Shown here one piece after another: positions 24,866 to 34,023 of a DNA stretch of 64,000 nucleotides. The notes under the pieces were generated by a model that did no database searches, was not told where the DNA came from, and saw only the letters and a program-made list of their open reading frames with translations. Origin of the DNA: Limisoma sp963601185 (GTDB lineage Bacteria; Bacteroidota; Bacteroidia; Bacteroidales; Muribaculaceae); assembly GCA_963601185.1 (NCBI GenBank), contig CAVCEE010000005.1, forward strand, positions 62,001 through 126,000, written 5' to 3'. The position numbers were made by a program, and so were the translations under genes. Within the stretch, counting starts at the first letter, position 1. Every line of letters begins with the position of its first letter.

Positions 24866-26494
24866 ATGAGAAGTGAACTGGTAGTTGATGTTCAGCCACA
24901 AGAGATATCCATCGCCCTTTTGGAGGATGGACGCTTGATGTCGCTCCAAAAGGAAGCGCGTAACATCAAGTTTGCCGTTGGCGACATCTATTACGGTCGG
25001 ATAAAGAAGTTGATGCCCGGACTCAATGCAGCCTTTGTCGACATTGGCTCGGAGAAGGAGGCATTCCTGCACTATCTCGACCTCGGTTCTCAGTTTTCGA
25101 GTTTTAATACTTTCATTCAAAGCGCTATTGCCGAGCCGCAGAAGGCTCCGCAACTTTCAAAATTCAAACTGTTGCCCGACATCGACAAGCAGGGCAGCAT
25201 TGCCAACACCCTGACAGTGGGGCAGCACATCATTTTCCAAGTGTCGAAAGAGCCGATTTCCACCAAAGGCCCACGACTCACCACCGAGTTGTCGTTCACA
25301 GGCCGCTTTATGGTGCTGATACCTTTCTCCAACAAGGTTTCTATCTCGCAGAAAATCAAATCGACCGAGGAAAAACTGCGTCTGCGTCAACTCATCGAGA
25401 GCATCAAGCCGAAGAATTTCGGCGTGATTGTGCGCACCTCGGCAGAGAACAAAAGGGTGGCGGAACTCAACAACGAAATGAACACCCTGATGCGGTGCTG
25501 GGAAGAGACGATGGAGAAATTGCAGAAGTCGGAATCCCCGGCGCTCCTCCACGAGGAGGACAGCCGTGCCGTAGGCATCATCCGCGACGTGTTCAGTCCG
25601 TCGTTTGAAAACATATTTGTGAACGATGCGGAAATCTACTCTCAGATTTACAACTATGTGAGCCTTATCGCTCCGGAGAGAAAGGAAGCCGTCAAACTCT
25701 ATGCCAAGGACGAGCCGATTTTTGATTTCTACAACATCACAAAGCAGATAAAGTCGTCGTTCGGCAAGGCAGTGTCGTTCAAGTCGGGTGCCTACATCAT
25801 CATCGAGCACACCGAGGCGCTGCACGTTATCGACGTGAACTCAGGCAACCGCAACCGCAATGTCGAGAATCAGGAAGAAAACGCCCTCGATGTCAATCTC
25901 CGTGCTGCCGACGAGATTGCTCGCCAGTTGCGACTGCGCGATATGGGCGGAATCATCGTGATTGACTTTATCGACATGGCAACTGCCGAGCACCGGCAGA
26001 AACTCTACGACCACATGCGAGAGGTGATGAACAACGACCGCGCTCGCCACAACATCTTGCCGTTGAGCAAGTTCGGACTGATGCAAATTACGCGTCAGCG
26101 TGTGCGTGCCGCCCTCGACATTGAGACTCTGGAGAGTTGCCCGTCGTGCTACGGCAAGGGATTGGTGCAACCGTCAATCCTCTTCACCGACCGTCTGCAT
26201 GAAAAGATTGACTATGTGGTCAACACACTCAATAAACAGGATTTCATACTTTATGTGCATCCTTATGTTTATGCCTACATCAAGCAAGGCTTCTTTAAGT
26301 CGATTTACCGCAGTTGGAGAAGTGAATACGGCAAAAAATTTAAGGTCGTGGCAAACCAGGCGCTGGCTTTCCTTGAATACAAGTTCATCGACAGCGATCG
26401 CAAGGAGATTGACGTGACCGACAACAAGGACTCAGGCAAAAGTTCCGACGAAAAGAAAGCAAGCAAGAGCAAGCGCGCTTCAAAAGAAGGTTAA
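24866..26494 (+). CDS. rng: Ribonuclease G/E family endoribonuclease
   Basis: Cleaves single-stranded AU-rich RNA; in bacteria with this short form it processes 16S rRNA and mRNAs. The S1 domain lies within residues ~35-125 (GDIYYGRIKKLMPGLNAAFVD), Mg-binding aspartates are in HVIDVNSG (near 320) and IVIDFIDM (near 362), and the Zn-link cysteines are CPSCYGKG near 430. At 542 residues it is longer than E. coli RNase G because of a Lys/Ser-rich tail (last ~30 residues). It lacks the large RNase E scaffold region. Confidence 0.94.
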   Translation: MRSELVVDVQPQEISIALLEDGRLMSLQKEARNIKFAVGDIYYGRIKKLMPGLNAAFVDIGSEKEAFLHYLDLGSQFSSFNTFIQSAIAEPQKAPQLSKFKLLPDIDKQGSIANTLTVGQHIIFQVSKEPISTKGPRLTTELSFTGRFMVLIPFSNKVSISQKIKSTEEKLRLRQLIESIKPKNFGVIVRTSAENKRVAELNNEMNTLMRCWEETMEKLQKSESPALLHEEDSRAVGIIRDVFSPSFENIFVNDAEIYSQIYNYVSLIAPERKEAVKLYAKDEPIFDFYNITKQIKSSFGKAVSFKSGAYIIIEHTEALHVIDVNSGNRNRNVENQEENALDVNLRAADEIARQLRLRDMGGIIVIDFIDMATAEHRQKLYDHMREVMNNDRARHNILPLSKFGLMQITRQRVRAALDIETLESCPSCYGKGLVQPSILFTDRLHEKIDYVVNTLNKQDFILYVHPYVYAYIKQGFFKSIYRSWRSEYGKKFKVVANQALAFLEYKFIDSDRKEIDVTDNKDSGKSSDEKKASKSKRASKEG

Positions 26495-26518
26495 GAAAAC
26501 TCTTGAAAAAGAACCGGA

Positions 26519-26544
26519 GGGTCGCCGTTGCGCGACCCTTTTTT
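26519..26544 (+). terminator. Intrinsic terminator after rng
   Basis: GGGTCGC (26519-26525) pairs with GCGACCC (26532-26538) and is followed by six T. Confidence 0.85.
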
Positions 26545-26581
26545 GTTGTCAGCCGTCGCTGCCGTTTCGTGGAATTTTTTT

Positions 26582-26589
26582 TAAATTTG
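26582..26589 (+). promoter_or_regulatory. -7 element of the flippase-glycosyltransferase unit
   Basis: TAAATTTG matches TAnnTTTG and lies in the only space between the rng terminator and the flippase gene. It covers the G of a possible GTG start at 26589, arguing for a start further downstream. Confidence 0.45.
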
Positions 26590-26618
26590 TGAGTTGTAAC
26601 AGTAATAAACCGGACACA

Positions 26619-28127
26619 TTGGCAAACGATTTAGACAGACAGTATCGCCGCGTTGTGAAATACGTGAGTTGCTTTGGCGGCGTGCAGGGGCTCAACATTT
26701 TGGCAGCCCTTGTGCGCAACAAGATTGCCGCTGTGTTGCTTGGCCCGGCGGGACTTGGACTGATGTCGCTCTACAACACTGCTGTCAAGTTTGTCACCGA
26801 CGCACTGAACCTCGGTCTTCCGGTGAGTGCCGTGCGCTATCTTGCAGAATGCTCCAATCAGCAGGAGGCGCAAGCGATGGTGAGGACGGTGCGTTTCTGG
26901 AGTCTGCTCACCGCCGTGGTGGGTATGGCTGCGTGCGCCGTGTTGTCGCCGGTGTTCAGTTATTTCTATTTTGGCGATATCTCGCGTTGGCTTGAATTTC
27001 TGTGGCTGGCACCGGTGTGTGCGTTCTCGTTGCTTGCCTCTGGCGAGTTGGCGTTGCTCAAAGGCATGCGGCGGCTGAAAGAGGTGGCGGTACAGTCCGT
27101 TGTCAATGCATTGCTCTGCATTGTTGTCACTCTGCCGTTCTTCTGGCTGTGGGGCATCGGAGGCATACTGCCGGCCGTAGTCTCGGCAGCAGTTGCGGCG
27201 TTGGCAACCGTCGGCTGGTACTCTCTTCGCCTGTTTCCTTACCGCTTGCCATCGGCGATGGCATCGGCAATAAAGGATGGGGCAGGGATGGTGAAACTCG
27301 GACTGGCGTTTGTCTTGGCTGGCGTCTTCGGTGCTGGTGTGGAACTCGCTGTGCGTGCGTTCATCTCCAACTACGGCTCGGTTGCTGATGTAGGACTCTA
27401 CAATTCCGCCTATATGATTACCATAACCTATGCATCGCTCGTGTTTGCCTCGATGGAGTCGGATTTCTTTCCGCGCCTGTCGGCAGTGAACTATGATGTG
27501 GCGGAAAGCAACAGTGTGGTAAACCGGCAAATTGAGGTGTCGGTGATGCTGTTAGCCCCGATGCTTGTTGCGTTTATGGCGGCGTTGCCGGTAGTCATTC
27601 CGTTGCTCTATTCGGGCAAGTTTCTTCCCTCTATCGGGATGGTGCGGTTTGGGGTGATAGCCATGTTGTTGAGGGCGGTGGTGCTACCGTTGGAATATAT
27701 GTCGCTCGCCAAAGGCCGCTCGTGGATTTATCTGTTCACGGAGGTTGTCTACGATGCGGTTGTGGTCGGTGCAATTATTGTGGGCTATGTTTTATGGGGA
27801 CTCTCCGGGGCAGGACTCGGATTGCTCGCTGCTGCGGTTGTCAATCTGCTATTTGTGTGGGGCGTGTGTCGCCATTATTATAGTCTGCGTGTGGAACGGA
27901 GCGTATCGATGCTGTTTGCAGTGCAGTCTGTTGTGCTCATTGCTTCCTATTTCGTTTCGGCATTTGCCAGTGGAGTCTGGTGGTGGATTACGATGGCTGC
28001 TTGTCTTGCATTTTCGGCGGCAGTGTCGTGGCGACATCTGGAACGCAATGCCGGTATATCCGCCTCGTTGAAATCAAAATTTAAAAGAAAGAGAGATGAA
28101 AATATCGATTCTGACAGCGGTCTATAA
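26619..28127 (+). CDS. Oligosaccharide flippase (Wzx-type, MVF superfamily)
   Basis: Integral inner-membrane protein with about 12-14 hydrophobic segments, similar to O-antigen translocases that flip lipid-linked sugars. The opening VKYVSCFGGVQGLNIL and LLGPAGLGLMSLYN segments are typical of the Bacteroidetes Wzx-like group. The reading frame is open from a GTG at 26589, but that codon sits on the -7 element, so the TTG at 26619 (giving ANDLDRQYRR) is preferred; no ATG is available. The last 32 bases overlap a glycosyltransferase gene, so the pair probably acts on one glycan. No full polysaccharide locus surrounds them. Confidence 0.82.
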   Translation: MANDLDRQYRRVVKYVSCFGGVQGLNILAALVRNKIAAVLLGPAGLGLMSLYNTAVKFVTDALNLGLPVSAVRYLAECSNQQEAQAMVRTVRFWSLLTAVVGMAACAVLSPVFSYFYFGDISRWLEFLWLAPVCAFSLLASGELALLKGMRRLKEVAVQSVVNALLCIVVTLPFFWLWGIGGILPAVVSAAVAALATVGWYSLRLFPYRLPSAMASAIKDGAGMVKLGLAFVLAGVFGAGVELAVRAFISNYGSVADVGLYNSAYMITITYASLVFASMESDFFPRLSAVNYDVAESNSVVNRQIEVSVMLLAPMLVAFMAALPVVIPLLYSGKFLPSIGMVRFGVIAMLLRAVVLPLEYMSLAKGRSWIYLFTEVVYDAVVVGAIIVGYVLWGLSGAGLGLLAAAVVNLLFVWGVCRHYYSLRVERSVSMLFAVQSVVLIASYFVSAFASGVWWWITMAACLAFSAAVSWRHLERNAGISASLKSKFKRKRDENIDSDSGL

Positions 28128-29091
28128 CACAACCGGCTATCTGCCACAGTGCATCGAGTCGGTGCTGGCGCAAACCCATGCCGACTGGCAGATGGTGTGC
28201 GTAGACGACGGCTCTACCGACAACTCTCTTGAGGTGCTGAACCGGTATGCCGCCCGTGACAGCCGCATCGTTGTGATTCACACCGAAAACCAAGGGCAGG
28301 CGAAAGCGCGCAATGAAGCCTATCGCCACACCGACGGCGACATCGTGATGATGCTCGATAGTGACGACTGGCTCGCATCCGACGCTTTGGAGAAGATTGC
28401 CGGTGCATTTGCCGCCGATGAGGAGGTGGACAGTGTGTTGCTCGATGTGATGCTCTATCACTCTGATACAGATGTGCGCAGGTTCAAAAATGAGGTCAGC
28501 CACGCTGTAAGCGGCCACGAGGCGTTTCATTTGAGTCTGTCGTGGCGCATCCACGGAGTCTATGCCTCTCGCCGAGCCATCTACGAGTGCCGTCCCTACG
28601 ACGATTCGCTCCGCTCGTTCAGCGACGACAATACCACACGTTTCCACTATCTCGACAGCCGGAAAGTAGCGTTTTCCGATGCCGTCTACTACTATCGCCA
28701 GCGGCACGACTCTGTGACGCACAAGTCTGATTTGTCGCGATTTGTGTTGTTGCAGTCGCTGCTGAATCTGAAAAATGACCTTGACGGCGACAGCCGCGTG
28801 ACAGATGCCGACATCCGCGAACTCAACCTGTTCATCTGGCACAGCATACAGGGCTTCTCAATGCACTACTACGCTTGCCGTCGTTATTTCTCAAAAGCCG
28901 ATAGACGTGCGGCGTGGAGCATACTTCGACAATGCCACAAAAAGGCTTCGACAGTGGGTGTGCCGTTGAAAGAACACCTCAGGTTTGGCTATTCTCCAAT
29001 CAAGTGGTGTCCGGCTCTCTATAGGTTACAGATGCGCATGTTTACCCACATTCGCCGTCTTGTGGGACTCGACAAGCATCGCTACGATTAG
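28096..29091 (+). CDS. Glycosyltransferase family 2
   Basis: 331-residue GT-A enzyme using a nucleotide sugar. The N-terminal ISILTAVYNTTGYLPQCIES, the VDDGSTDNS metal/UDP region (near residue 37) and the LDSDDW motif (near 92) define the family. The C-terminal third is Trp/Tyr-rich and may bind the acceptor or membrane. Its start lies inside the end of the flippase gene. Its TAG stop overlaps the TAA stop of the convergent radical SAM gene (29088-29091). Confidence 0.9.
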   Translation: MKISILTAVYNTTGYLPQCIESVLAQTHADWQMVCVDDGSTDNSLEVLNRYAARDSRIVVIHTENQGQAKARNEAYRHTDGDIVMMLDSDDWLASDALEKIAGAFAADEEVDSVLLDVMLYHSDTDVRRFKNEVSHAVSGHEAFHLSLSWRIHGVYASRRAIYECRPYDDSLRSFSDDNTTRFHYLDSRKVAFSDAVYYYRQRHDSVTHKSDLSRFVLLQSLLNLKNDLDGDSRVTDADIRELNLFIWHSIQGFSMHYYACRRYFSKADRRAAWSILRQCHKKASTVGVPLKEHLRFGYSPIKWCPALYRLQMRMFTHIRRLVGLDKHRYD

Positions 29092-29987
29092 CGACTGTTG
29101 CGCAGGGCGTTGTGCAGAAGATTGGTGAACTGGTAGTTTTTCAGACCCCATCGCGGAGAAAGCAGCAGGCTGTCGGGCGACTGCGAGACGAAACGCTCGA
29201 TGGCGATGTCTTGCCGTAGGCGGTCCACAACCTTTACGCACAGACTGATATACTCCTCTGCCGACCAACTGGCAACTGAAACTTCGCCCTCTGCCACTTG
29301 GTGTGCAAGTCGTGTGCCTCTGATAATCTGTAACTGGTGCAACTTGATAGTGTCAATCGGCAAGCGTGAACAGCAGTCGATGGTGTGGAGCATATCGGCT
29401 TCCGTCTCGCCGGGAAGACCGAGGATGAGGTGCAGACCGCAGGGTATGCCGGCCGCGTGGGTGCGTGCTACGGCATCTTCGGTGTCTACCCAAGTGTGCC
29501 CGCGGTTAATCGTGCGGAGAGTGCCGTCGTTGGCTGATTCCGCTCCGTATTCGACCATTACGAAAGTTCTGTCCGACAAGTCTTTGAGGTAGGCGAGCAA
29601 GTCGTCGGGCATACAGTCCGGTCGTGTGCCTATAATCAGACCGACCACATCGGTGCATCCCACGGCTTCCTCATAGAGCGATTTCAGATGCTCCAGTTCT
29701 CCGTAGGTGTTGGTATATGCTTGAAAATAAGCCAAAAACTTCATCTCCGGGTATTTCTTCCCGAAGAAATCACGCCCCTTGTCAATCTGTTGTTTAACCG
29801 TCAGCGATGGGCGACAATATTCCGGGTTGAACGTTTGGTTGTTGCAGTATGTGCAGCCACCGACGCCCTTGCTGCCGTCACGGTTCGGGCAGGTAAAGCC
29901 TGCATTGATGGCTATTTTCTGCACTTTGAAGTCAGGAAACCGTTCGTGCAGGAAGTCGGCGAAGTCGCGGTAGGGCTTCTCCATCAT
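29088..29987 (-). CDS. Radical SAM protein, TIGR01212 (YhcC-like) family
   Basis: 299-residue radical SAM enzyme of unknown substrate. The cluster cysteines are spaced CPNRDG...GGCTYC (C-x11-C-x2-C, residues ~22-37), the wide spacing typical of the TIGR01212/YhcC group. The start at 29987 (MMEKPYRDF) shares one base with the aroC stop codon, so translation is coupled; the frame runs on inside aroC to 30080 without family-like residues. It is the last gene of the ybaK-aroC unit. Confidence 0.85.
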   Translation of the reverse strand: MMEKPYRDFADFLHERFPDFKVQKIAINAGFTCPNRDGSKGVGGCTYCNNQTFNPEYCRPSLTVKQQIDKGRDFFGKKYPEMKFLAYFQAYTNTYGELEHLKSLYEEAVGCTDVVGLIIGTRPDCMPDDLLAYLKDLSDRTFVMVEYGAESANDGTLRTINRGHTWVDTEDAVARTHAAGIPCGLHLILGLPGETEADMLHTIDCCSRLPIDTIKLHQLQIIRGTRLAHQVAEGEVSVASWSAEEYISLCVKVVDRLRQDIAIERFVSQSPDSLLLSPRWGLKNYQFTNLLHNALRNSR

Positions 29988-31060
29988 TACAGTCGTGTGG
30001 ATTTGTTGAGCAGATACATATCGAGCAAGGTTATGGCTGTCATCGCCTCCACGATTGGCACGGCTCTTGGCAGTACACACGGATCGTGGCGGCCCTTGGC
30101 CTTGAGAACGGTAGGGTTGCCGTCGGCATCGACCGTCTCCACATCGCGCAGCAATGTTGCCACTGGCTTGAACGCCACGCGGAAATAGATGTCCTCGCCG
30201 TTGGATATGCCGCCTTGGATGCCACCGGAGTTATTGGTCGTGGTGTGGATTTTGCCGTTGACAGAAATGAAGTTGTCGTTCATCTCGCTTCCGCGGTTGC
30301 CCACGCCGTCAAATCCCATACCGTATTCAAATCCCTTGGCGGCATTGATGCCCATCATAGCGTATGCCAACCGAGCGTGAAGTTTGTCGAATGCCGGTTC
30401 GCCGAGACCCACAGGCACACCCTTAACCACGCAGGTCACCGTGCCGCCGATAGTGTCGCCCTCGCGGCGCACCTTGTCGATGAGGGCATACATACGTTCT
30501 GCCATCTCTGCATCAGGGCATCGCACGGCGTTGCTCTCAATCAGCGCAGGGTCGTATTTGCGGTAGTCGCGGTCGAGCGTAAGCGAGCCCACCTGCGAGG
30601 TGTAGGCATAGAGGTTGATGCCGAGTTGTTCAAGAGCCTGTCGGGCAAATGCGCCACCAACCACCCGAGCGATGGTTTCGCGAGCCGAAGAGCGGCCGCC
30701 ACCGCGATGGTCGCGCAGACCGTATTTCATCGTGTATGTGTAGTCGGCGTGCGACGGACGGAAAGTCTGCCGTATGTTTCCGTAGTCAGCCGAATGCTGG
30801 TTCTCGTTTTCGACAATGAAGCCAATTGGTGTGCCGGTGGTCTTGCCCTCAAACAGTCCCGACAGCACTTTCACGCGGTCAGACTCTTTGCGAGGGGTAA
30901 CTATTGCCGACTGTCCAGGGCGGCGGCGGTCGAGTTCGTGTTGCACCTTGTCGAGGTCGATGTCAATGCCGGCAGGCATACCGTCGATAACTCCGCCGAT
31001 GGCTGCTCCGTGCGATTCGCCGAACGAAGTGAGCCTGAAGATTTCACCAAAGCTGTTCAT
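29987..31060 (-). CDS. aroC: Chorismate synthase
   Basis: Final step of the shikimate pathway: converts EPSP to chorismate using reduced FMN. The signatures GESHGAAIGGVIDG near residue 12, RGGGRSSARET near residue 130 and the later GIQGGISNGEDI are diagnostic. The start at 31060 (MNSFGEIFRL) is the usual family N-terminus; in-frame ATGs at 31069 and 31114 lie within ybaK. It overlaps ybaK by 17 bases. 357 residues. Confidence 0.96.
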   Translation of the reverse strand: MNSFGEIFRLTSFGESHGAAIGGVIDGMPAGIDIDLDKVQHELDRRRPGQSAIVTPRKESDRVKVLSGLFEGKTTGTPIGFIVENENQHSADYGNIRQTFRPSHADYTYTMKYGLRDHRGGGRSSARETIARVVGGAFARQALEQLGINLYAYTSQVGSLTLDRDYRKYDPALIESNAVRCPDAEMAERMYALIDKVRREGDTIGGTVTCVVKGVPVGLGEPAFDKLHARLAYAMMGINAAKGFEYGMGFDGVGNRGSEMNDNFISVNGKIHTTTNNSGGIQGGISNGEDIYFRVAFKPVATLLRDVETVDADGNPTVLKAKGRHDPCVLPRAVPIVEAMTAITLLDMYLLNKSTRL

Positions 31061-31559
31061 TGTCGTCATGTTTGTCGGTTGATATTGTGAGGTCGGCAGT
31101 TGTTGCACCGACATATCCGATGAGGTCCTGCGGATTGATTTTAAGTTGCAGTCCGCGCACCCCCGCGCTCACATAGATATAGTCGAAGTCGAGGCTCGAG
31201 GAGTGGAAGAATGTGGGGAACGGCTTCTTCATACCGATAGGGGAGCATCCGCCACGGATATAGCCGGTGGTAGGCAGCAGTTCCTTCATGTGGAGCATCT
31301 CCGCTTTCTTGTTGCCCGACACCTTTGCCGCCTTCTTTAGGTCCACTTCAGCGCATCCCGGCACTACGCATACAAAATGCTTGGTCTTGTCGCCGGTCAG
31401 CACAAGAGTCTTGAACACCTGGTTGATGTCCTCATCAAGTTGGTCGGCAATGTGTTGCGCGCCGAGGTCGCTTTCGTCGACCACATACGGCACCAGTTCG
31501 TATTTGATTTTGGCGCGGTCAAGCAATCTTGCCACGTTGGTTTTTCCAATTCCCGCCAT
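31044..31559 (-). CDS. ybaK: Cys-tRNA(Pro)/Cys-tRNA(Cys) deacylase YbaK
   Basis: Trans-editing enzyme that hydrolyses Cys mis-attached to tRNA-Pro. The YbaK/EbsC fold is seen with the conserved Lys in VFKTLVLTGD (near residue 50) and the GGCSPIGMKK motif (near residue 115). The start at 31559 (MAGIGKTNVARLLD) matches the family; the frame is open to 31595. 171 residues. It heads a minus-strand unit with aroC and is divergent from the MATE gene. Confidence 0.9.
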   Translation of the reverse strand: MAGIGKTNVARLLDRAKIKYELVPYVVDESDLGAQHIADQLDEDINQVFKTLVLTGDKTKHFVCVVPGCAEVDLKKAAKVSGNKKAEMLHMKELLPTTGYIRGGCSPIGMKKPFPTFFHSSSLDFDYIYVSAGVRGLQLKINPQDLIGYVGATTADLTISTDKHDDNEQLW

Positions 31560-31584
31560 ATCTAAAAAATCTTTTTCATTCACA

Positions 31585-31624
31585 CAAAAGTACATAAAAA
31601 GCCTGTGATTTTTGCTTAATTTTG
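31585..31624. promoter_or_regulatory. Divergent -7 elements for ybaK (minus) and MATE (plus)
   Basis: Minus-strand TACTTTTG at 31585-31592 and plus-strand TAATTTTG at 31617-31624 are both exact -7 matches. They face away from each other, so their -33 regions overlap in the 24 bases between; no clear TTTG is present for either. Confidence 0.6.
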
Positions 31625-31645
31625 TCGCAGATTTTGCAATTTGCT

Positions 31646-33070
31646 ATGAACATCAAGTCGGGAACGGAAGAATTGTTGGCGATGATTCGCGACGGACGGA
31701 CAATGACAGCCGCGCAGAAGGTACGCCTTGCGGTGATGCTCAGTGTGCCGTCGGTGGTGGCGCAATTGTCGTCAATCGTGATGCAGTACATCGACGCATC
31801 GATGGTGGGCAGCCTTGGCGCAGACGCGTCGGCTTCCATCGGACTTGTGTCGACCACCACATGGCTCTTCGGTGGCCTTGTCAGTGCTGCGGCATCGGGA
31901 TTTTCCGTGCAGGTGGCTCACCGCATCGGCGCAAACGATATGGACGGCGCAAACCGGGTGATGCGCCAGGGAGTGGTTGCCGTGCTGGTGTTCAGTCTTG
32001 TGATTGCGGCAATAGGCGCAGCCATCAGTTTTTCATTGCCACAATGGCTTGGCGGAGCGGAGGAGATAAGGCACGACGCTTCGCTCTATTTCCTCATCGT
32101 GTCGTGTTTTTTGCCGGCGTTGCAGATGGAATTTCTGGCGTGCGGTATGCTCCGCTGCTCCGGCAATATGCATGTGCCGAGTATGGCTGGCGTGGTGATG
32201 TGCATCCTCGATGTGATACTCAATTTCTTCTTCATCTTTCCCACTCGCACGGTGTCGGCATTCGGCATCGGTGTTACTGTCCCCGGCGCAGGACTGGGAG
32301 TGGAGGGCGCAGCCCTTGGCACGGTTGTTGCTGAAGTAATTGTGGTGGCGTGGCTGATGTGGTATCTGCGGTTTCGCTCCACTCAGTTGCGATTGTCGTC
32401 GTTGCGCGGTTGGCGCTCCGGCTTGAGAAATACTCTCCAGAAGGCCGTGAAGATTGGTTTCCCGATGGGACTTGAACACGGTGTGATTTGCAGCGCACAG
32501 ATTGCCATAACCACGATTGTTGCGCCGCTTGGCGTGTTTGCCATCGCTGCCAACTCGTTTGCCATCACAGCGGAAAGTCTTTGCTATATGCCTGGCTACG
32601 GCATTGCCGAGGCGGCGACAACCCTTGTGGGGCAAAGTGTGGGGGCGCATCGGCGCGACCTGACTTGGAGTTTCGCCAAAATTACCGTTGGTATGGGTAT
32701 GGCGGTAATGGCGGTGATGGGTGTGCTGATGTATGTGGCGGCACCGGAGATTATCGGAATGATGACCCCTGTGGATGAAATCCGCCAGTTGGGCACGATG
32801 GCTCTGCGCATTGAGGCTTTCGCCGAACCGATGTTTGCCGCATCGATAGTGGCGTATGGCGTGTGTGTCGGTGCTGCCGACACGCTGAAGCCGTGTGCTA
32901 TGAATCTGCTGAGCATTTGGGCAGTGCGACTCACGCTTGCCGCGTGGCTTGCTCCTACGCTCGGACTGAAGGGCGTGTGGATTGCAATGTGTGTGGAACT
33001 CACGTTCCGTGGACTCATTTTCCTCGTTCACCTGTCGCTCCGCCGCTGGCTGAAAATTGCCGACAAGTGA
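31646..33070 (+). CDS. MATE-family efflux transporter
   Basis: About 12 membrane segments arranged as two halves, with the family features SVPSVVAQLSSIVMQYIDASMVG at the start and PMGLEHGV in the second half. Members export cationic drugs or metabolites in exchange for Na+ or H+. The start at 31646 (MNIKSGTEELL) is chosen because the longer frame from 31622 would begin inside the -7 element. 474 residues. Confidence 0.9.
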   Translation: MNIKSGTEELLAMIRDGRTMTAAQKVRLAVMLSVPSVVAQLSSIVMQYIDASMVGSLGADASASIGLVSTTTWLFGGLVSAAASGFSVQVAHRIGANDMDGANRVMRQGVVAVLVFSLVIAAIGAAISFSLPQWLGGAEEIRHDASLYFLIVSCFLPALQMEFLACGMLRCSGNMHVPSMAGVVMCILDVILNFFFIFPTRTVSAFGIGVTVPGAGLGVEGAALGTVVAEVIVVAWLMWYLRFRSTQLRLSSLRGWRSGLRNTLQKAVKIGFPMGLEHGVICSAQIAITTIVAPLGVFAIAANSFAITAESLCYMPGYGIAEAATTLVGQSVGAHRRDLTWSFAKITVGMGMAVMAVMGVLMYVAAPEIIGMMTPVDEIRQLGTMALRIEAFAEPMFAASIVAYGVCVGAADTLKPCAMNLLSIWAVRLTLAAWLAPTLGLKGVWIAMCVELTFRGLIFLVHLSLRRWLKIADK

Positions 33071-33122
33071 TTTTGGTAGAAGGTCGGTTGATTCGGGTAT
33101 CTCCTCGACCGTCGTGTTGATA

Positions 33123-33130
33123 TAATTTTG
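33123..33130 (+). promoter_or_regulatory. -7 element for the DUF3737-patB pair
   Basis: TAATTTTG is an exact match; the transcript should start near 33136-33138. Confidence 0.55.
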
Positions 33131-33165
33131 CAAATATGAATACATTAAACAATGAAAATATGGCA

Positions 33166-34014
33166 ATGAAACTCATCAAGGATGCCGAGTTTGGCGGCGA
33201 GCGTCCGCTGTTTGAATCGCACAATCTGCACATCGACAATGTTGTGATCCGCGAAGGCGAGTCGGCACTGAAGGAGTGCAGCAATATTGTGGCGACAAAC
33301 TGCCGCTTCGAGGGAAATTATCCGTTCTGGCACGTGCACGATTTCACTATAACCAACTGCTACTTTGCCGTTGGCGGACGCAGTGCGCTATGGTACTGCG
33401 ACCACCTGAAGATGACCGACACTCGCATCGATGCTCCTAAGATGTTTCGGGAAATGACCGAAATAGACCTTGAGAATGTGGAAATGACGGATGCCGACGA
33501 GGTGTTTTGGCGCTGTGCATCAATCCGCGCAAAAAATCTCAAACTGCATGGCGGCACGTATCCGTTTATGTTCAGCCACGACATCGTTGTCGACGGACTG
33601 GAGTCGGACAGCAAGTATGTTTTCCAGTATGTGAAGGATGTTGTGGTGCGTAATGCCAAAATCACGACCAAGGATGCCTTTTGGGAAGTGGAGAATGTTA
33701 CGGTCTACGATTCAGAACTCGATGGCGAATATCTTGGCTGGCATTCGAGAAACCTACGTTTGGTGAACTGTCATATCTCGGGCGAGCAGCCGTTGTGCTA
33801 TGCCGACAATCTTGTGCTGGAGAACTGCACCTTCGACCCTGCTTGCGACCGCGCGTTTGAATATAGCACAGTCGATGCCACCATCGTGGGCGGCATCGGC
33901 GGCGTGAAAAATCCTCGTTCGGGCAGGATTGTGGCTGACAGTTTCGGCGAGGTAGTGATTGACGAGAACATCAAAGGTCCTGCCGACTGCCAGTTGGTTG
34001 TAAGAAAGAAATAA
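33166..34014 (+). CDS. DUF3737 family protein (right-handed beta-helix)
   Basis: 282 residues made of short repeated strand units (e.g. NCRFEGNYPFWH, NCYFAVGG, NVEMTDADEVFW), the pattern of a parallel beta-helix. The FGGERPLF opening and KNPRSGRIVADSFGE close are DUF3737. No signal peptide; function unknown. The start at 33166 (MKLIKDAEFGGERPLF) agrees with the usual family N-terminus and leaves a ~30-base leader; the ATG at 33136 coincides with the expected transcription start, and 33160 is also possible. It precedes a PatB-type gene by 9 bases, so the two are probably co-expressed. Confidence 0.87.
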   Translation: MKLIKDAEFGGERPLFESHNLHIDNVVIREGESALKECSNIVATNCRFEGNYPFWHVHDFTITNCYFAVGGRSALWYCDHLKMTDTRIDAPKMFREMTEIDLENVEMTDADEVFWRCASIRAKNLKLHGGTYPFMFSHDIVVDGLESDSKYVFQYVKDVVVRNAKITTKDAFWEVENVTVYDSELDGEYLGWHSRNLRLVNCHISGEQPLCYADNLVLENCTFDPACDRAFEYSTVDATIVGGIGGVKNPRSGRIVADSFGEVVIDENIKGPADCQLVVRKK

Positions 34015-34023
34015 CGACAGTCT

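Noticed and set aside
30086..31090. 334-codon plus-strand frame opposite aroC
   Set aside because: Antisense to an unambiguous chorismate synthase; no family features, no promoter.
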